Below are positions 29,273 through 37,454 of a stretch of 64,000 nucleotides of DNA, piece after piece. The DNA is from Devosia sp. 2618 (lineage in GTDB: Bacteria; Pseudomonadota; Alphaproteobacteria; Rhizobiales; Devosiaceae). The notes under the pieces were generated by a model. That model worked only from the letters and a program-made list of their open reading frames with translations. It did no database searches and was not told where the DNA came from. Every line of letters starts with the position of its first letter. Position 1 is the stretch's first letter. The stretch is from contig NZ_JBEPOO010000001.1 of the NCBI RefSeq assembly GCF_040546815.1, forward strand, positions 868,001-932,000. The letters run 5' to 3'. A program made the position numbers and the translations under genes.

Positions 29273-29758
29273 ATGAAGGATGGCCTGACCATCCGCCCTG
29301 CAACTGCGGCCGATGCAGGCCTGATCATCGGCTTCATCGTGGCGCTGGCGGAGTATGAAAAGCTCAGCCACGAGGCCAAGGCGACCGAGGCGGATATTGT
29401 GCGCGACCTGTTTTCGGCCAATCCCAAGGTGTTTTGCGAGATTGCCGAATGGCAGGGCAAGCCGGTCGGCTTTGCGCTCTGGTTTTACACCTATTCGACC
29501 TTCCAGGGGCGGCACGGCATCTGGCTGGAAGACCTTTATGTCGATCCGTCCCTGCGCGGGCAGGGGATCGGCAAGCAGTTGCTGGTCGATCTGGCGCGGC
29601 GTTGCGTTGCCGAGGACCTCGGCCGGTTCGAGTGGTGGGTGCTCGACTGGAACGAGCCGTCGATCAACTTCTACAAATCGCAGGGCGGCGTCATGCAAGA
29701 CGAATGGACCAAAGTTCGCGTCGATGGCGATGCGCTGGCGAAGCTGGGGGCAGTATGA
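29273..29758 (+). CDS. GNAT family N-acetyltransferase
   Basis: The 161-residue protein has the GNAT fold with the acetyl-CoA P-loop RGQGIGKQLL (about residues 95-104), preceded by WLEDLYVDPSLRG and followed by WWVLDWNEPSINFYKSQGG. This resembles diamine/thialysine acetyltransferases. Substrate is unproven. Its stop overlaps the dfrA start by 4 nt, as an ATGA junction. Confidence 0.88.
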   Translation: MKDGLTIRPATAADAGLIIGFIVALAEYEKLSHEAKATEADIVRDLFSANPKVFCEIAEWQGKPVGFALWFYTYSTFQGRHGIWLEDLYVDPSLRGQGIGKQLLVDLARRCVAEDLGRFEWWVLDWNEPSINFYKSQGGVMQDEWTKVRVDGDALAKLGAV

Positions 29759-30279
29759 CCATCAAGATCGCCATGATTGCCGCCGTCGCCGACAATGGGG
29801 TGATCGGCGACGCGCAAACCATTCCGTGGCGTATTCCATCGGACTTCGCCTGGTTCAAGCGCACGACGCTCGGCAAGCCGATCGTGATGGGCCGAAAGCA
29901 GTTTGAAACGGTCGGAAAACCGCTGCCCGGACGCACCAATATCGTCATCACACGCCAGCCCGATTACCAGCCCGAGGGCGTTTTGGTGGTCCATAGCGTC
30001 GAAGACGCGCTCGGTCAGGCGCTAAAAATCGCAGAAAATGATGGCGTTGACGAAATCATGATCATCGGCGGCGGCGAGCTTTACGCGCAACTGATGGACC
30101 GCGCCGACAGGCTCTATGTTAGCCATGTAGATCTGAGCCCTAAGGGAAATGTCCGCTTTCCGGCGATCGATGAACAGCAATGGACTGTGGTCGATCTGCC
30201 CGAGGTGACACCCTCGCCCAAGGATGAAGCGGGCTACCGCGTCAAAGTGTACGCACGTCGTAAAGACTCCGCGCATTGA
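29755..30279 (+). CDS. dfrA: Dihydrofolate reductase
   Basis: This reduces dihydrofolate with NADPH, regenerating the cofactor used by ThyA. The 174-residue protein carries NGVIGDAQTIPWRIPSDFAW with the catalytic acidic residue in the PSDFAWFK helix, the NADPH-binding VMGRKQFETVGKPLPGR and IIGGGELYAQLM. All are typical of type I (FolA) enzymes. It is translationally coupled to the GNAT gene and followed 62 nt later by hflK. Confidence 0.95.
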   Translation: MTIKIAMIAAVADNGVIGDAQTIPWRIPSDFAWFKRTTLGKPIVMGRKQFETVGKPLPGRTNIVITRQPDYQPEGVLVVHSVEDALGQALKIAENDGVDEIMIIGGGELYAQLMDRADRLYVSHVDLSPKGNVRFPAIDEQQWTVVDLPEVTPSPKDEAGYRVKVYARRKDSAH

Positions 30280-30341
30280 TCGCAGCGGCCGCTTGCCTAT
30301 ATATGTCGACAACGAAAACGTAATTATTCGAAAGGGACGCA

Positions 30342-31451
30342 ATGCCGTGGGAGAATAACGGAGGCGGGGGTGGCCGCAGCAATAATGGCGGCCCCTGGGG
30401 TCAAGCCCCAGGCGGTGGTGGCGGCGGCGGTGGTCCGCGTCGTCCAGGTGGCGGTAACACGCCCAACCTCGAAGATATTCTCAATCGTGGCCGCGACCAG
30501 TTCAAGGGCGGTGTTCCCGGCGGACGCTGGGCGATTATCGGTGGCGTTCTCGCCCTGATCGCATTCTGGGGCGTCAATTCGGTTTACACGATCAATCCTC
30601 AGGAAGTCGGCGTCGAACTGCGCTTCGGTGCACCAAAGCCAGAACTCTCAGGCCCAGGCCTGCACTTCCTGCTGTGGCCAATCGATACCGTCGAGCGTGC
30701 AACTACAACCGTGAACCAGACCCAGATCGGCGCAGCCAATGCGACCGGCGGGCGTAACACTGCCGGTACAGGCGATGGCCTGATGCTTTCGGGCGATCAG
30801 AACATCGTCAATGTGCAGTTCTCGGTGTTCTGGGCAATCAACGATCCAGTCGCCTATTTGTTCAATGTGCGCGATCAGGAATCCATGGTTCGCTACGCTG
30901 CCGAAAGCGCCATGCGCGAAGTGGTCGGCCGTCGTCCCGCACAGGACATCTACAGTGATGATCGTAGCGGCATTTCCCGCGAAGTGCTCGCCATCACCCA
31001 GGCAACGCTCGAAAGCTACGGCCTTGGCGTTCAGGTCAGCCAAGTGCTGATCGAAAACGCTGGTCCGCCAGCTGAAGTTATCGATGCCTTCAACGAAGTG
31101 CAGCGTGCCCGTCAGGACGAAACCCGTCTGCAGGAAGAAGCACGTTCCTATGCCAATACCCTTCTGGGTGATGCGCGTGGTCGCGCCGCGGCTCTGCGTG
31201 AAGATGCTGCTGCTTACACCAACCGCGTGGTGCAGGAAGCAACCGGTGAGGCCCAGCGCTTCAACGCCGTTTATGCCGAATACGTCAACTCGCCTGAAGT
31301 GACCCGCAAGCGCATGTTCCTCGAGACCATGGAACAAGTGCTGGCAAGCTCCGAAAAGGTGCTGATCGAAAACGGTGCAGGACAGGGTGTCGTTCCCTAT
31401 CTGCCGCTGCCCGAACTGCGCCCCGGCGCACCCACCACGACGGGGAACTAA
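30342..31451 (+). CDS. hflK: FtsH protease activity modulator HflK
   Basis: HflK is a membrane-anchored SPFH/prohibitin-domain protein that with HflC cages FtsH. The 369-residue product begins with a Gly/Asn-rich cytoplasmic tail, then one transmembrane segment (WAIIGGVLALIAFWGVNSVY), the SPFH domain (INPQEVGVELRFGAP) and a coiled coil (VQRARQDETRLQEEARSY). It lies 3 nt upstream of hflC. Confidence 0.95.
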   Translation: MPWENNGGGGGRSNNGGPWGQAPGGGGGGGGPRRPGGGNTPNLEDILNRGRDQFKGGVPGGRWAIIGGVLALIAFWGVNSVYTINPQEVGVELRFGAPKPELSGPGLHFLLWPIDTVERATTTVNQTQIGAANATGGRNTAGTGDGLMLSGDQNIVNVQFSVFWAINDPVAYLFNVRDQESMVRYAAESAMREVVGRRPAQDIYSDDRSGISREVLAITQATLESYGLGVQVSQVLIENAGPPAEVIDAFNEVQRARQDETRLQEEARSYANTLLGDARGRAAALREDAAAYTNRVVQEATGEAQRFNAVYAEYVNSPEVTRKRMFLETMEQVLASSEKVLIENGAGQGVVPYLPLPELRPGAPTTTGN

Positions 31452-31454
31452 GCC

Positions 31455-32570
31455 ATGAACAATCGCCTCATTATCATCGGCGTCGTTATCCTCGCCGCTC
31501 TCTATGTGTTCTTCTCGTCGATCTATATCGTCAACGAGCGCGAACAGGCCATTGTCATGCGCTTTGGCCAGATCACCGACGTTCGCACCGAACCCGGTGT
31601 GTATTTCAAGATCCCGACCGACATCGTCGACAGCGTCCAGATCATCGAAGATCGTCTGCTCCGCTACGACATCGCCAATATGCGCGTTCAGGTTTCGGGC
31701 AACGCCTTCTACCAGGTGGATGCTTTCCTGACCTACCGCATCTCCGATGCCCGTCGCTTCCGCGAACGTGCAACGGGTCAGCTGTCAGTCGCTGAAGCCC
31801 GTATCGGCGCCAGCCTCGATGCTGCCCTGCGTCAGGTCTATGGTCTGCGTGAATTCAACGCCGCCCTGTCTGATCAGCGCCAGCAGATGATGCAGGAAAC
31901 CCGCGACCTCATCCGTCCGGACCTTGCAGAACTGGGCATCGACGTCGTCGACGTTCGTATCCTGCGCACCGACCTTGACGCAGACGTTTCGGCCACGACC
32001 TTCGAGCGTATGCGCGCCGAACGTCTTGCTGAAGCTGCACTGCTGCGCGCTCGTGGTCAGGAGCAGGCTCAGTCCCTCCGCGCTATCGCCGACCGTCAGG
32101 CCGTCGAAATCGTGGCTGCTGCAACGCGTGACGCGGAAATTATCCGTGGTACGGGTGATGCCGAGCGTAACCGTCTGTTCGCCGCGGCCTATGGCCAGGA
32201 CGAAGAGTTCTTCGAGTTCTATCGCTCGATGGAATCCTACCGTGCGGCTCTCGTGAACACCGGCACCACCATGATGCTGTCGCCGGATAGCGAGTTCTTC
32301 AAGTACTTTGGCTCCAACGGCTCGATCCCTGCCGCCAATCCCAATCTGGCGACACCGATCCAGCCAACCGCAACGCCAATCACGGCACCTGTCTCCAACG
32401 GGCCTGCGCTCGATGGCCTCGGGATCGAGGAAAGCACCGTCCCAAGCATTACGCTGGAAGACGGTTCGGAACTCGCGCCAACTGTTGGGACGGACGTGCC
32501 GGAGCCAGCCGCAGTTGACGGTGCTCCAGCAGCGCCCGCTGCAGAACCAGCCGCTGCGCCAGCGCAGTAA
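31455..32570 (+). CDS. hflC: HflC protease modulator
   Basis: HflC is the partner of HflK. The 371-residue product has an N-terminal membrane segment (LIIIGVVILAALYVFFSSIY), an SPFH domain (VNEREQAIVMRFGQITDVRT) and the conserved EFFEFYRSMESYRAAL helix. About 85 residues after it are a low-complexity Pro/Ala-rich tail, longer than in E. coli HflC. In many relatives a degP-like protease gene follows; here a terminator and repeats follow instead. Confidence 0.95.
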   Translation: MNNRLIIIGVVILAALYVFFSSIYIVNEREQAIVMRFGQITDVRTEPGVYFKIPTDIVDSVQIIEDRLLRYDIANMRVQVSGNAFYQVDAFLTYRISDARRFRERATGQLSVAEARIGASLDAALRQVYGLREFNAALSDQRQQMMQETRDLIRPDLAELGIDVVDVRILRTDLDADVSATTFERMRAERLAEAALLRARGQEQAQSLRAIADRQAVEIVAAATRDAEIIRGTGDAERNRLFAAAYGQDEEFFEFYRSMESYRAALVNTGTTMMLSPDSEFFKYFGSNGSIPAANPNLATPIQPTATPITAPVSNGPALDGLGIEESTVPSITLEDGSELAPTVGTDVPEPAAVDGAPAAPAAEPAAAPAQ

Positions 32571-32590
32571 GCGGACTGCCAGAAACACGA

Positions 32591-32618
32591 AAGCCGGCGC
32601 CCAGCGCCGGCTTTTTTC
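32591..32618 (+). terminator. Terminator after hflC
   Basis: GCCGGCGC (32593-32600) pairs perfectly with GCGCCGGC (32604-32611) and is followed by six T residues. It ends the thyA-hflC run. Confidence 0.93.
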
Positions 32619-32632
32619 GTTTGGCAGCCCTT

Positions 32633-32684
32633 CTTCACCTCTCCCTTCGGGGGAGAGGTCGGCGCGTAGCGACGGGTGAGGGGG
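32633..32684. repeat. Single copy of the GGTCGGCGCG...GGGTGAGGGG intergenic repeat
   Basis: CTCTCCCTTCGGGGGAGAGG followed by TCGGCGCGTAGCGACGGG and TGAGGGG matches the elements near 13316-13524. It sits between the hflC terminator and the next palindrome. Confidence 0.7.
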
Positions 32685-32715
32685 CTTTCCTGCAAATGGC
32701 AACGACCACCATGAT

Positions 32716-32789
32716 GTCATTCCTGCGAAAGCGGGAATCTCACGTCATTGATGCGCGAATAGGGGGATTCCCGCTTTCGCAGGAATGAC
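32716..32789. repeat. Perfect 24-bp inverted repeat with 26-bp spacer
   Basis: Bases 32716-32739, beginning GTCATTCCTGCGAAAG, and 32766-32789 are exact reverse complements. A worn copy lies at 4855-4925. The hairpin lies downstream of both convergent genes hflC and serB and could stabilise or end both transcripts. Confidence 0.85.
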
Positions 32790-32812
32790 GCGGTGGCTGG
32801 GGGCAGGCGAGC

Positions 32813-33685
32813 TTACCGAACGATATCTTCGTCCGTGAACCCCTGCAGATAGAGCAACGCCGTTAGATCACCGTGATCGATCCGGATACCTGCCTCAGCC
32901 GCAACGGCTGGCTTGGCATGGAGCGCGACGCCGAAGCCGGCGATGCGGATCATATCGAGGTCGTTGGCGCCATCACCGACGGCAATGGTCTGACTAAGCG
33001 GCACATTGCGCTCGGCAGCCAGAGCAGTCAGGCGCTCGCGCTTGGTGTTCTTGTCGACGATGGGCTTGGTCACGGTGCCGGTGAGCTGGTCGCCGTCAAA
33101 TTCGAGCACATTGGCGATGGCTTCGTGGAAGCCGATACGCTTGCCGAAATAGTCCGCGAAGAAGGTGAAGCCGCCCGAGACCAGCGAAGTGTAGGCGCCA
33201 TATTCCTTCATGGTCTGGATCAGGGCGCGGCCGCCGGGGGCCAGCGTGATGTTTTCGCGGCGCACTTCTTCGATGACCTTGCGTTCCAGCCCCTTGAGCA
33301 GGGCGACGCGCGTGTCGAGGGCTTCGCCAAAATCGAGTTCACCGCGCATGGCGCGTTCGGTGATTTCGGCCACCTTGTCCTTGATGCCGAGAGCATCGGC
33401 CAGCTCGTCGATGCATTCCTCGTTGATCATGGTGGAATCCATGTCAGCGACGAGGATCTGCTTGCGGCGGTTTGCCGTTGGCACCAATGCCGCGTCGACG
33501 CGGCGCGATCCGATGATCTCCCGCGCTGTTTGCAGCGCCTCGGTTGACTTCGGTTCGATGATCTCGCAGGCAATGGAGTGATTGAGCCAGTTGAGTTCGC
33601 CACCGGTTTGCCGCACTACGGCTTCCGCCAGCGTGGGGTCCAGTTCGGATTCGGTGGGATTGGCGATAAGGCAGAGAACGGGCAT
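32813..33685 (-). CDS. serB: Phosphoserine phosphatase SerB
   Basis: SerB catalyses the last step of serine synthesis. The 290-residue HAD-family enzyme has the nucleophile motif VADMDSTMINEECIDELAD, motif II YTSLVSGGF and motif IV VGDGANDLDMI. An N-terminal ACT-like region (about 1-75) is as in long SerB forms. It diverges from miaA with only 24 nt between starts, so each promoter must lie inside the other gene or be very compact. Confidence 0.95.
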   Translation of the reverse strand: MPVLCLIANPTESELDPTLAEAVVRQTGGELNWLNHSIACEIIEPKSTEALQTAREIIGSRRVDAALVPTANRRKQILVADMDSTMINEECIDELADALGIKDKVAEITERAMRGELDFGEALDTRVALLKGLERKVIEEVRRENITLAPGGRALIQTMKEYGAYTSLVSGGFTFFADYFGKRIGFHEAIANVLEFDGDQLTGTVTKPIVDKNTKRERLTALAAERNVPLSQTIAVGDGANDLDMIRIAGFGVALHAKPAVAAEAGIRIDHGDLTALLYLQGFTDEDIVR

Positions 33686-33709
33686 GGGGTCTTCTCAAAG
33701 GAGGAATGC

Positions 33710-34597
33710 GTGACAAGCCGCAGGCGCGTCGTCCTGATAGCGGGTCCAACTGCCAGCGGCAAGTCGGCGCTGGCGCTTGTTCTTGCCCAGCAGCAGGACG
33801 GCACTATCATCAATGCCGATGCCATGCAGATTTATGACACGCTGCGCGTCGTCACGGCGCGCCCGAGCGAGGATGAGACTTCGCTGGCGGATCACCGGCT
33901 CTATGGCACGGTTCCGGCATCGGTGCGCTTTTCGACCGGGCAGTGGCTGTCGGCCGTGCGCGCTGAGATGGAGAGCATCGATCCATCCCGGCCGCTGATT
34001 TTCGTTGGCGGAACAGGGCTCTACTTCGACTCCCTGCTCAATGGATTCGCCGACATTCCCGAAGTGCCCGCTGAAGTGACGCTTCAAGTTCAACAAGAGA
34101 TTCAAGACCTCGATGGCGCGCAGCGGCTGGCCTTGTTGCGTCAGGAAGATGCTGTGACGGCAGAGCGCCTCAAGGTTGCTGACCCACAGCGGTTGACGCG
34201 GGCGCTGGCCGTCAAGCGCGCCACGGGGCGGACGCTATCGAGTTTTCAGGACAGTCCGCAGGCGGGGTTGCTCGATGGGTTCGACATTGACCGCATGGTG
34301 CTGGACCCCGATCGCGCTGTGCTGCGCACGCGGATCGCGCTGCGATTCGAGCAGATGTTTTCCGGTGGGGCAGTCGATGAAGTGCGGGCCTTGCGCGCGC
34401 TGGACATTGACCCGGCACTGCCGGTGATGAAGGCCATCGGCGTGCGCGAGATCGGCGATTGGCTCGATGGGGTGCAAGGCCGCGACGAGGCGATTACGCT
34501 CGCGACCATCGCGACCCATCAATATGCCAAGCGTCAACGGACATGGTTTCGTAACCGGTTCGCCGACTGGCCGCGGCGGGGAATCGCCGGGGCCTAA
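33710..34597 (+). CDS. miaA: tRNA dimethylallyltransferase MiaA
   Basis: MiaA adds a dimethylallyl group to A37 of tRNAs reading UNN codons. The 295-residue protein has the P-loop AGPTASGKSALAL, the DMAPP-site region INADAMQIYDTLRVVTARPS, and FVGGTGLYFDSLLNG. The start is GTG at 33710, set by AAAGGAGG; no ATG fits the frame nearby. Its 3' end overlaps the MATE gene by 4 nt in convergent orientation. Confidence 0.95.
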   Translation: MTSRRRVVLIAGPTASGKSALALVLAQQQDGTIINADAMQIYDTLRVVTARPSEDETSLADHRLYGTVPASVRFSTGQWLSAVRAEMESIDPSRPLIFVGGTGLYFDSLLNGFADIPEVPAEVTLQVQQEIQDLDGAQRLALLRQEDAVTAERLKVADPQRLTRALAVKRATGRTLSSFQDSPQAGLLDGFDIDRMVLDPDRAVLRTRIALRFEQMFSGGAVDEVRALRALDIDPALPVMKAIGVREIGDWLDGVQGRDEAITLATIATHQYAKRQRTWFRNRFADWPRRGIAGA

Positions 34598-36009
34598 CTG
34601 CGTGGCTGCAACAGCCCGAGGCGTTCGCGCATGGCGAAGCGGATGACCAGCACGACGGCAACGAAGGCGAGACCCGCTGCCAGCCCTATCCAGATGCCCA
34701 CGCCGCGCCAGCCGACGACCAGACCCAGCACATAGGCGATGGGCAGGCCGACGGCCCAATAGCCAAAGATCGCCAGAAACATCGGGATCTTGGTGTCACT
34801 CAGTCCACGCAGGGAGTGGGCGGCCACGACCTGCGCACCGTCAACCAGTTGGAACACACCTGCAACGATCAGGAAGCTTGCGGCCAGTGCCAGCGAGTTG
34901 GCGTTTTCCGGGACACGCGGATCAAGGAAGAAGGTGACGATAACCGGACCGAGCGTCAGGAACAGCAGGCAGGACAGCGTCATGAACGCCGCGCCCAGCG
35001 CGAACGCCGTCCAGCCCGCCTTGCGGACGGCTTCCATATCGCCACGACCATAGGCCATGCCGACGCGCACCGTGGCCGCTATGCCCAGCCCCAGGGGCAC
35101 CATGAAGGCCATGGAGGCGCATTGCAGTGCAATGGCGTGTGCGGCGACCTCGTCGGTGCCCAGCCTGCCCATGAGCAGCGCTGCCGCGGTGAACAGCCCA
35201 ACCTCGGCTACCACGGTCAGCCCGATTGGGGTGCCGATGCGGAAGATTTCGCGGAAGCGCGGCCAGTCGGGCTTCCAGAAGCGCATCAACACGTTAAAGC
35301 GCTTGAAGCGCCGTTGCCGCGTCACATAGGCGACCATCATCACCAGCATGGCAATGTTAGTCACAAGTGTTGCGATAGCAGCGCCGCGCAGTTCGAGGCG
35401 CGGAAAGCCGAAATGACCAAAGATCAGCACATAGGCGAGGGCGGCATTGAGCACCACGCCAGCCACGGTGATGACAAGGATGACCCGCGTGGCGTCGAAA
35501 GCAGACAGCAGCGAGCGGAACGCAATGATGCCAAGCGCCGGGAACAGCGACCATGCCGCGATCTGGATGAACTGTTCGGCCATATCGGTGGCCTGCGGGT
35601 CCTGGCCCAGTGCAATGTAGATCGGCTTGATCTGCAGAACGATGGGCACCAGCACGATGGCGAGTGCAATCGCGGCCCAGCAACCCTGCCGCACGATGCG
35701 CCGCACCGCCTTGATATTGCGCGAGCCACGCGCCTGCGCCACGAGCGGCGCGACCGCGCCGACAATGCCAATGCCGCCGACGAGGAATGGCATGAGGAAT
35801 GTCGTCGCCAGCGTGCCGGCAGCGAGATAGCTCGAGCCAAGCCAGCCGAGCAAGATGACGTCGGTGGTGTGCAGGGCGTTCTGCGCCAACTGCGCGATGA
35901 CAAGGGGCCAGGCCAGCGCAAAGGTGGCGCGCAATTCGGCGCCCCAGCCGCTCGACGTCGAAATGCCGCTATCGGCTGCGTTGGCCGCAACCGTGACTTG
36001 CTCGCTCAT
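34594..36009 (-). CDS. MATE family efflux transporter
   Basis: This is a 471-residue, 12-segment inner-membrane cation/drug antiporter of the NorM branch. Repeat 1 begins LAWPLVIAQLAQNALHTTDV with LLGWLGSSYLAAGTLA; repeat 2 begins IGTPIGLTVVAEVGLFTAAA with LMGRLGTDEVAAHAIALQ. Substrate cannot be read from sequence. The ATG at 36009 is preceded by AGGA; the longer frame adds an unrelated N-terminus. Confidence 0.92.
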   Translation of the reverse strand: MSEQVTVAANAADSGISTSSGWGAELRATFALAWPLVIAQLAQNALHTTDVILLGWLGSSYLAAGTLATTFLMPFLVGGIGIVGAVAPLVAQARGSRNIKAVRRIVRQGCWAAIALAIVLVPIVLQIKPIYIALGQDPQATDMAEQFIQIAAWSLFPALGIIAFRSLLSAFDATRVILVITVAGVVLNAALAYVLIFGHFGFPRLELRGAAIATLVTNIAMLVMMVAYVTRQRRFKRFNVLMRFWKPDWPRFREIFRIGTPIGLTVVAEVGLFTAAALLMGRLGTDEVAAHAIALQCASMAFMVPLGLGIAATVRVGMAYGRGDMEAVRKAGWTAFALGAAFMTLSCLLFLTLGPVIVTFFLDPRVPENANSLALAASFLIVAGVFQLVDGAQVVAAHSLRGLSDTKIPMFLAIFGYWAVGLPIAYVLGLVVGWRGVGIWIGLAAGLAFVAVVLVIRFAMRERLGLLQPRS

Positions 36010-36091
36010 ATCAAAATGTCCTACTCGCGAGACCTGCTCTAGATGAAACTGGCAATCAGCGGAAGAGGGCGGCACGGCGGGGCGTCATGCA

Positions 36092-36460
36092 ATGGCAATT
36101 GAGAATGGTTTGATGCGGCGGGTGACTTTGGCGGCGGCAGGCCTGGCCGGTGCGGTCGGCGTGATGGCGGCTGCGGCGGGTTCGCATAGCGGTGAATCGC
36201 GCAACCTGTCGGCCATCGCGATGATCTGCCTGGCTCATGGCCCAGTGCTGCTGGCGCTGGCCTTGGCAGGACGCGGGCGCGTGCTGCAGGTTGCGGCCGG
36301 GCTCATTGCCCTCGGTACGTTGGTCTTTGCTGGCGACCTTGGCATCAGGGAGTGGCTTGGCCATGGCGCGTTCCCCGGCGCGGCCCCGATCGGTGGTGTC
36401 GGGATGATCGGCGGGTGGCTCACCATCATCGTTGCGGCCTTCGTCACACGCGACGGTTGA
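36092..36460 (+). CDS. DUF423 family membrane protein
   Basis: The 122-residue hydrophobic protein has four predicted membrane segments and the family pattern: LAAAGLAGAVGVMAAAAGSH, LAHGPVLLALALAGRG and a C-terminal APIGGVGMIGGWLTIIVAA. Function is unknown. The start could be 36092 or the ATG at 36113; neither has a strong ribosome binding site. Confidence 0.8.
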   Translation: MAIENGLMRRVTLAAAGLAGAVGVMAAAAGSHSGESRNLSAIAMICLAHGPVLLALALAGRGRVLQVAAGLIALGTLVFAGDLGIREWLGHGAFPGAAPIGGVGMIGGWLTIIVAAFVTRDG

Positions 36461-36543
36461 AAGTTTCAAGTTTGTTAAAATTTCGCTGGAACCAAACTGT
36501 CGCCGCGCGCATTTTAGGCACGATAGTTCCTGGAGGGTATCCA

Positions 36544-36816
36544 ATGCATAAGTTTCTGATCATCGCCGCCACTGCTCTTTCGCTCGCAGCTTGCACCACC
36601 ACCCAGCAGGGTGCTGTGGTTGGCGCCGGTACCGGCGCAGTTATCGGTGGCCTCGCCAGCGGTAACATCGTTGGCGCAGCAGTTGGCGCGGGTGTGGGCG
36701 GCGTCGTTGGCGCAGCAGCTGGTAACGTGCTCGGTCGCGTTCCAAACAGCAACAACATCTGCATCTACCAGCGTCCAAACGGCAGCCAGTATCGCGATAC
36801 CTGCCCACGCGGCTAA
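36544..36816 (+). CDS. Glycine-zipper lipoprotein
   Basis: The 90-residue product has a lipobox LAAC with lipidated Cys17, then a run of GxxxG repeats (VVGAGTGAVIGGLASGNIVG and VGAGVGGVVGAAAGNVLG), typical of Gly-zipper outer-membrane lipoproteins such as the OsmB type, and a short polar C-terminus with two Cys. GGAGG precedes the ATG at 36544. Confidence 0.85.
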   Translation: MHKFLIIAATALSLAACTTTQQGAVVGAGTGAVIGGLASGNIVGAAVGAGVGGVVGAAAGNVLGRVPNSNNICIYQRPNGSQYRDTCPRG

Positions 36817-36924
36817 TGAATACCTAGTTGCAGCATCGCCCCATGCTGCACGCGCCATTCGGCGCTTGGCACTCGGTCCGGAGTCCCTCCTGGATCGGGT
36901 GCTATTTCTTGCGCAGGATTCGCC

Positions 36925-36969
36925 TTGAGTTTCCAAAAAAGTGTCGCCATATTTTTGTATGACGACACT
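36925..36969 (+). promoter_or_regulatory. Promoter and inverted repeat in the cold-shock gene leader
   Basis: TTGAGT (36925-36930) and CATATT (36948-36953) are 17 nt apart. AGTGTCG (36940-36946) and CGACACT (36963-36969) form a perfect inverted repeat extended by CATA/TATG inside, overlapping the -10. It may be an operator or a hairpin at the start of the leader. The predicted transcript has a leader of roughly 145 nt before the cold-shock start, as is common for cspA-type genes. Confidence 0.5.
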
Positions 36970-37105
36970 ATCTCGCGCTACCTGATCTGCCGGCCACACG
37001 CCGGAAATTTGGCTACTCCTGATCGGTGAATCGTTTAGGCCGGGTCCCTATCCCGTTTTTAACTCGTAGCCGTTCATGCGGCGACCACTTGTGAGGATCA
37101 AGTTC

Positions 37106-37321
37106 ATGGCTACCATCACCGGTACTGTAAAATTCTTCAACACGACCAAGGGCTTCGGCTTCATCTCGCCAGAAAATGGTGAGAAGGATGCATTTGTGCA
37201 CATCTCTGCAGTGCAGCGCTCTGGCCTGCAGTCGCTCTATGAGGGCGACAAGGTGACTTATGAGCTCGAAACCGGCCGTGACGGGAAGGTTTCGGCGACC
37301 AATTTGACACTGCTGGGCTGA
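37106..37321 (+). CDS. Cold-shock domain protein (CspA family)
   Basis: The 71-residue single-domain OB-fold protein has RNP1 (KGFGFISPENG) and RNP2 (DAFVHISAVQ) intact. It is predicted to bind single-stranded RNA and DNA and melt mRNA structure. The ATG at 37106 follows GAGGATCAA. A long leader with a hairpin and a strong terminator indicate a monocistronic, post-transcriptionally controlled gene. Confidence 0.95.
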   Translation: MATITGTVKFFNTTKGFGFISPENGEKDAFVHISAVQRSGLQSLYEGDKVTYELETGRDGKVSATNLTLLG

Positions 37322-37340
37322 TTGCAGTTCGAGAATTTGT

Positions 37341-37364
37341 GAGGGCCCTACGGGCCCTTTTTTG
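37341..37364 (+). terminator. Terminator of the cold-shock gene
   Basis: AGGGCCC (37342-37348) pairs with GGGCCCT (37352-37358) around TAC, followed by six T residues. Confidence 0.93.
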
Positions 37365-37454
37365 TTGGCATCTGAGCCCTAGCGCCGATGTCGCGTCGAC
37401 TCTGGCGCGATGCCTGTGCGAAGGTGCGCCGACAAAGACATCGGAGGCCGGCCC

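Noticed and set aside
36828..36853. Terminator after the Gly-zipper lipoprotein
   Set aside because: GCAGCAT/ATGCTGC forms a good stem but no T run follows, so I do not call it a terminator.
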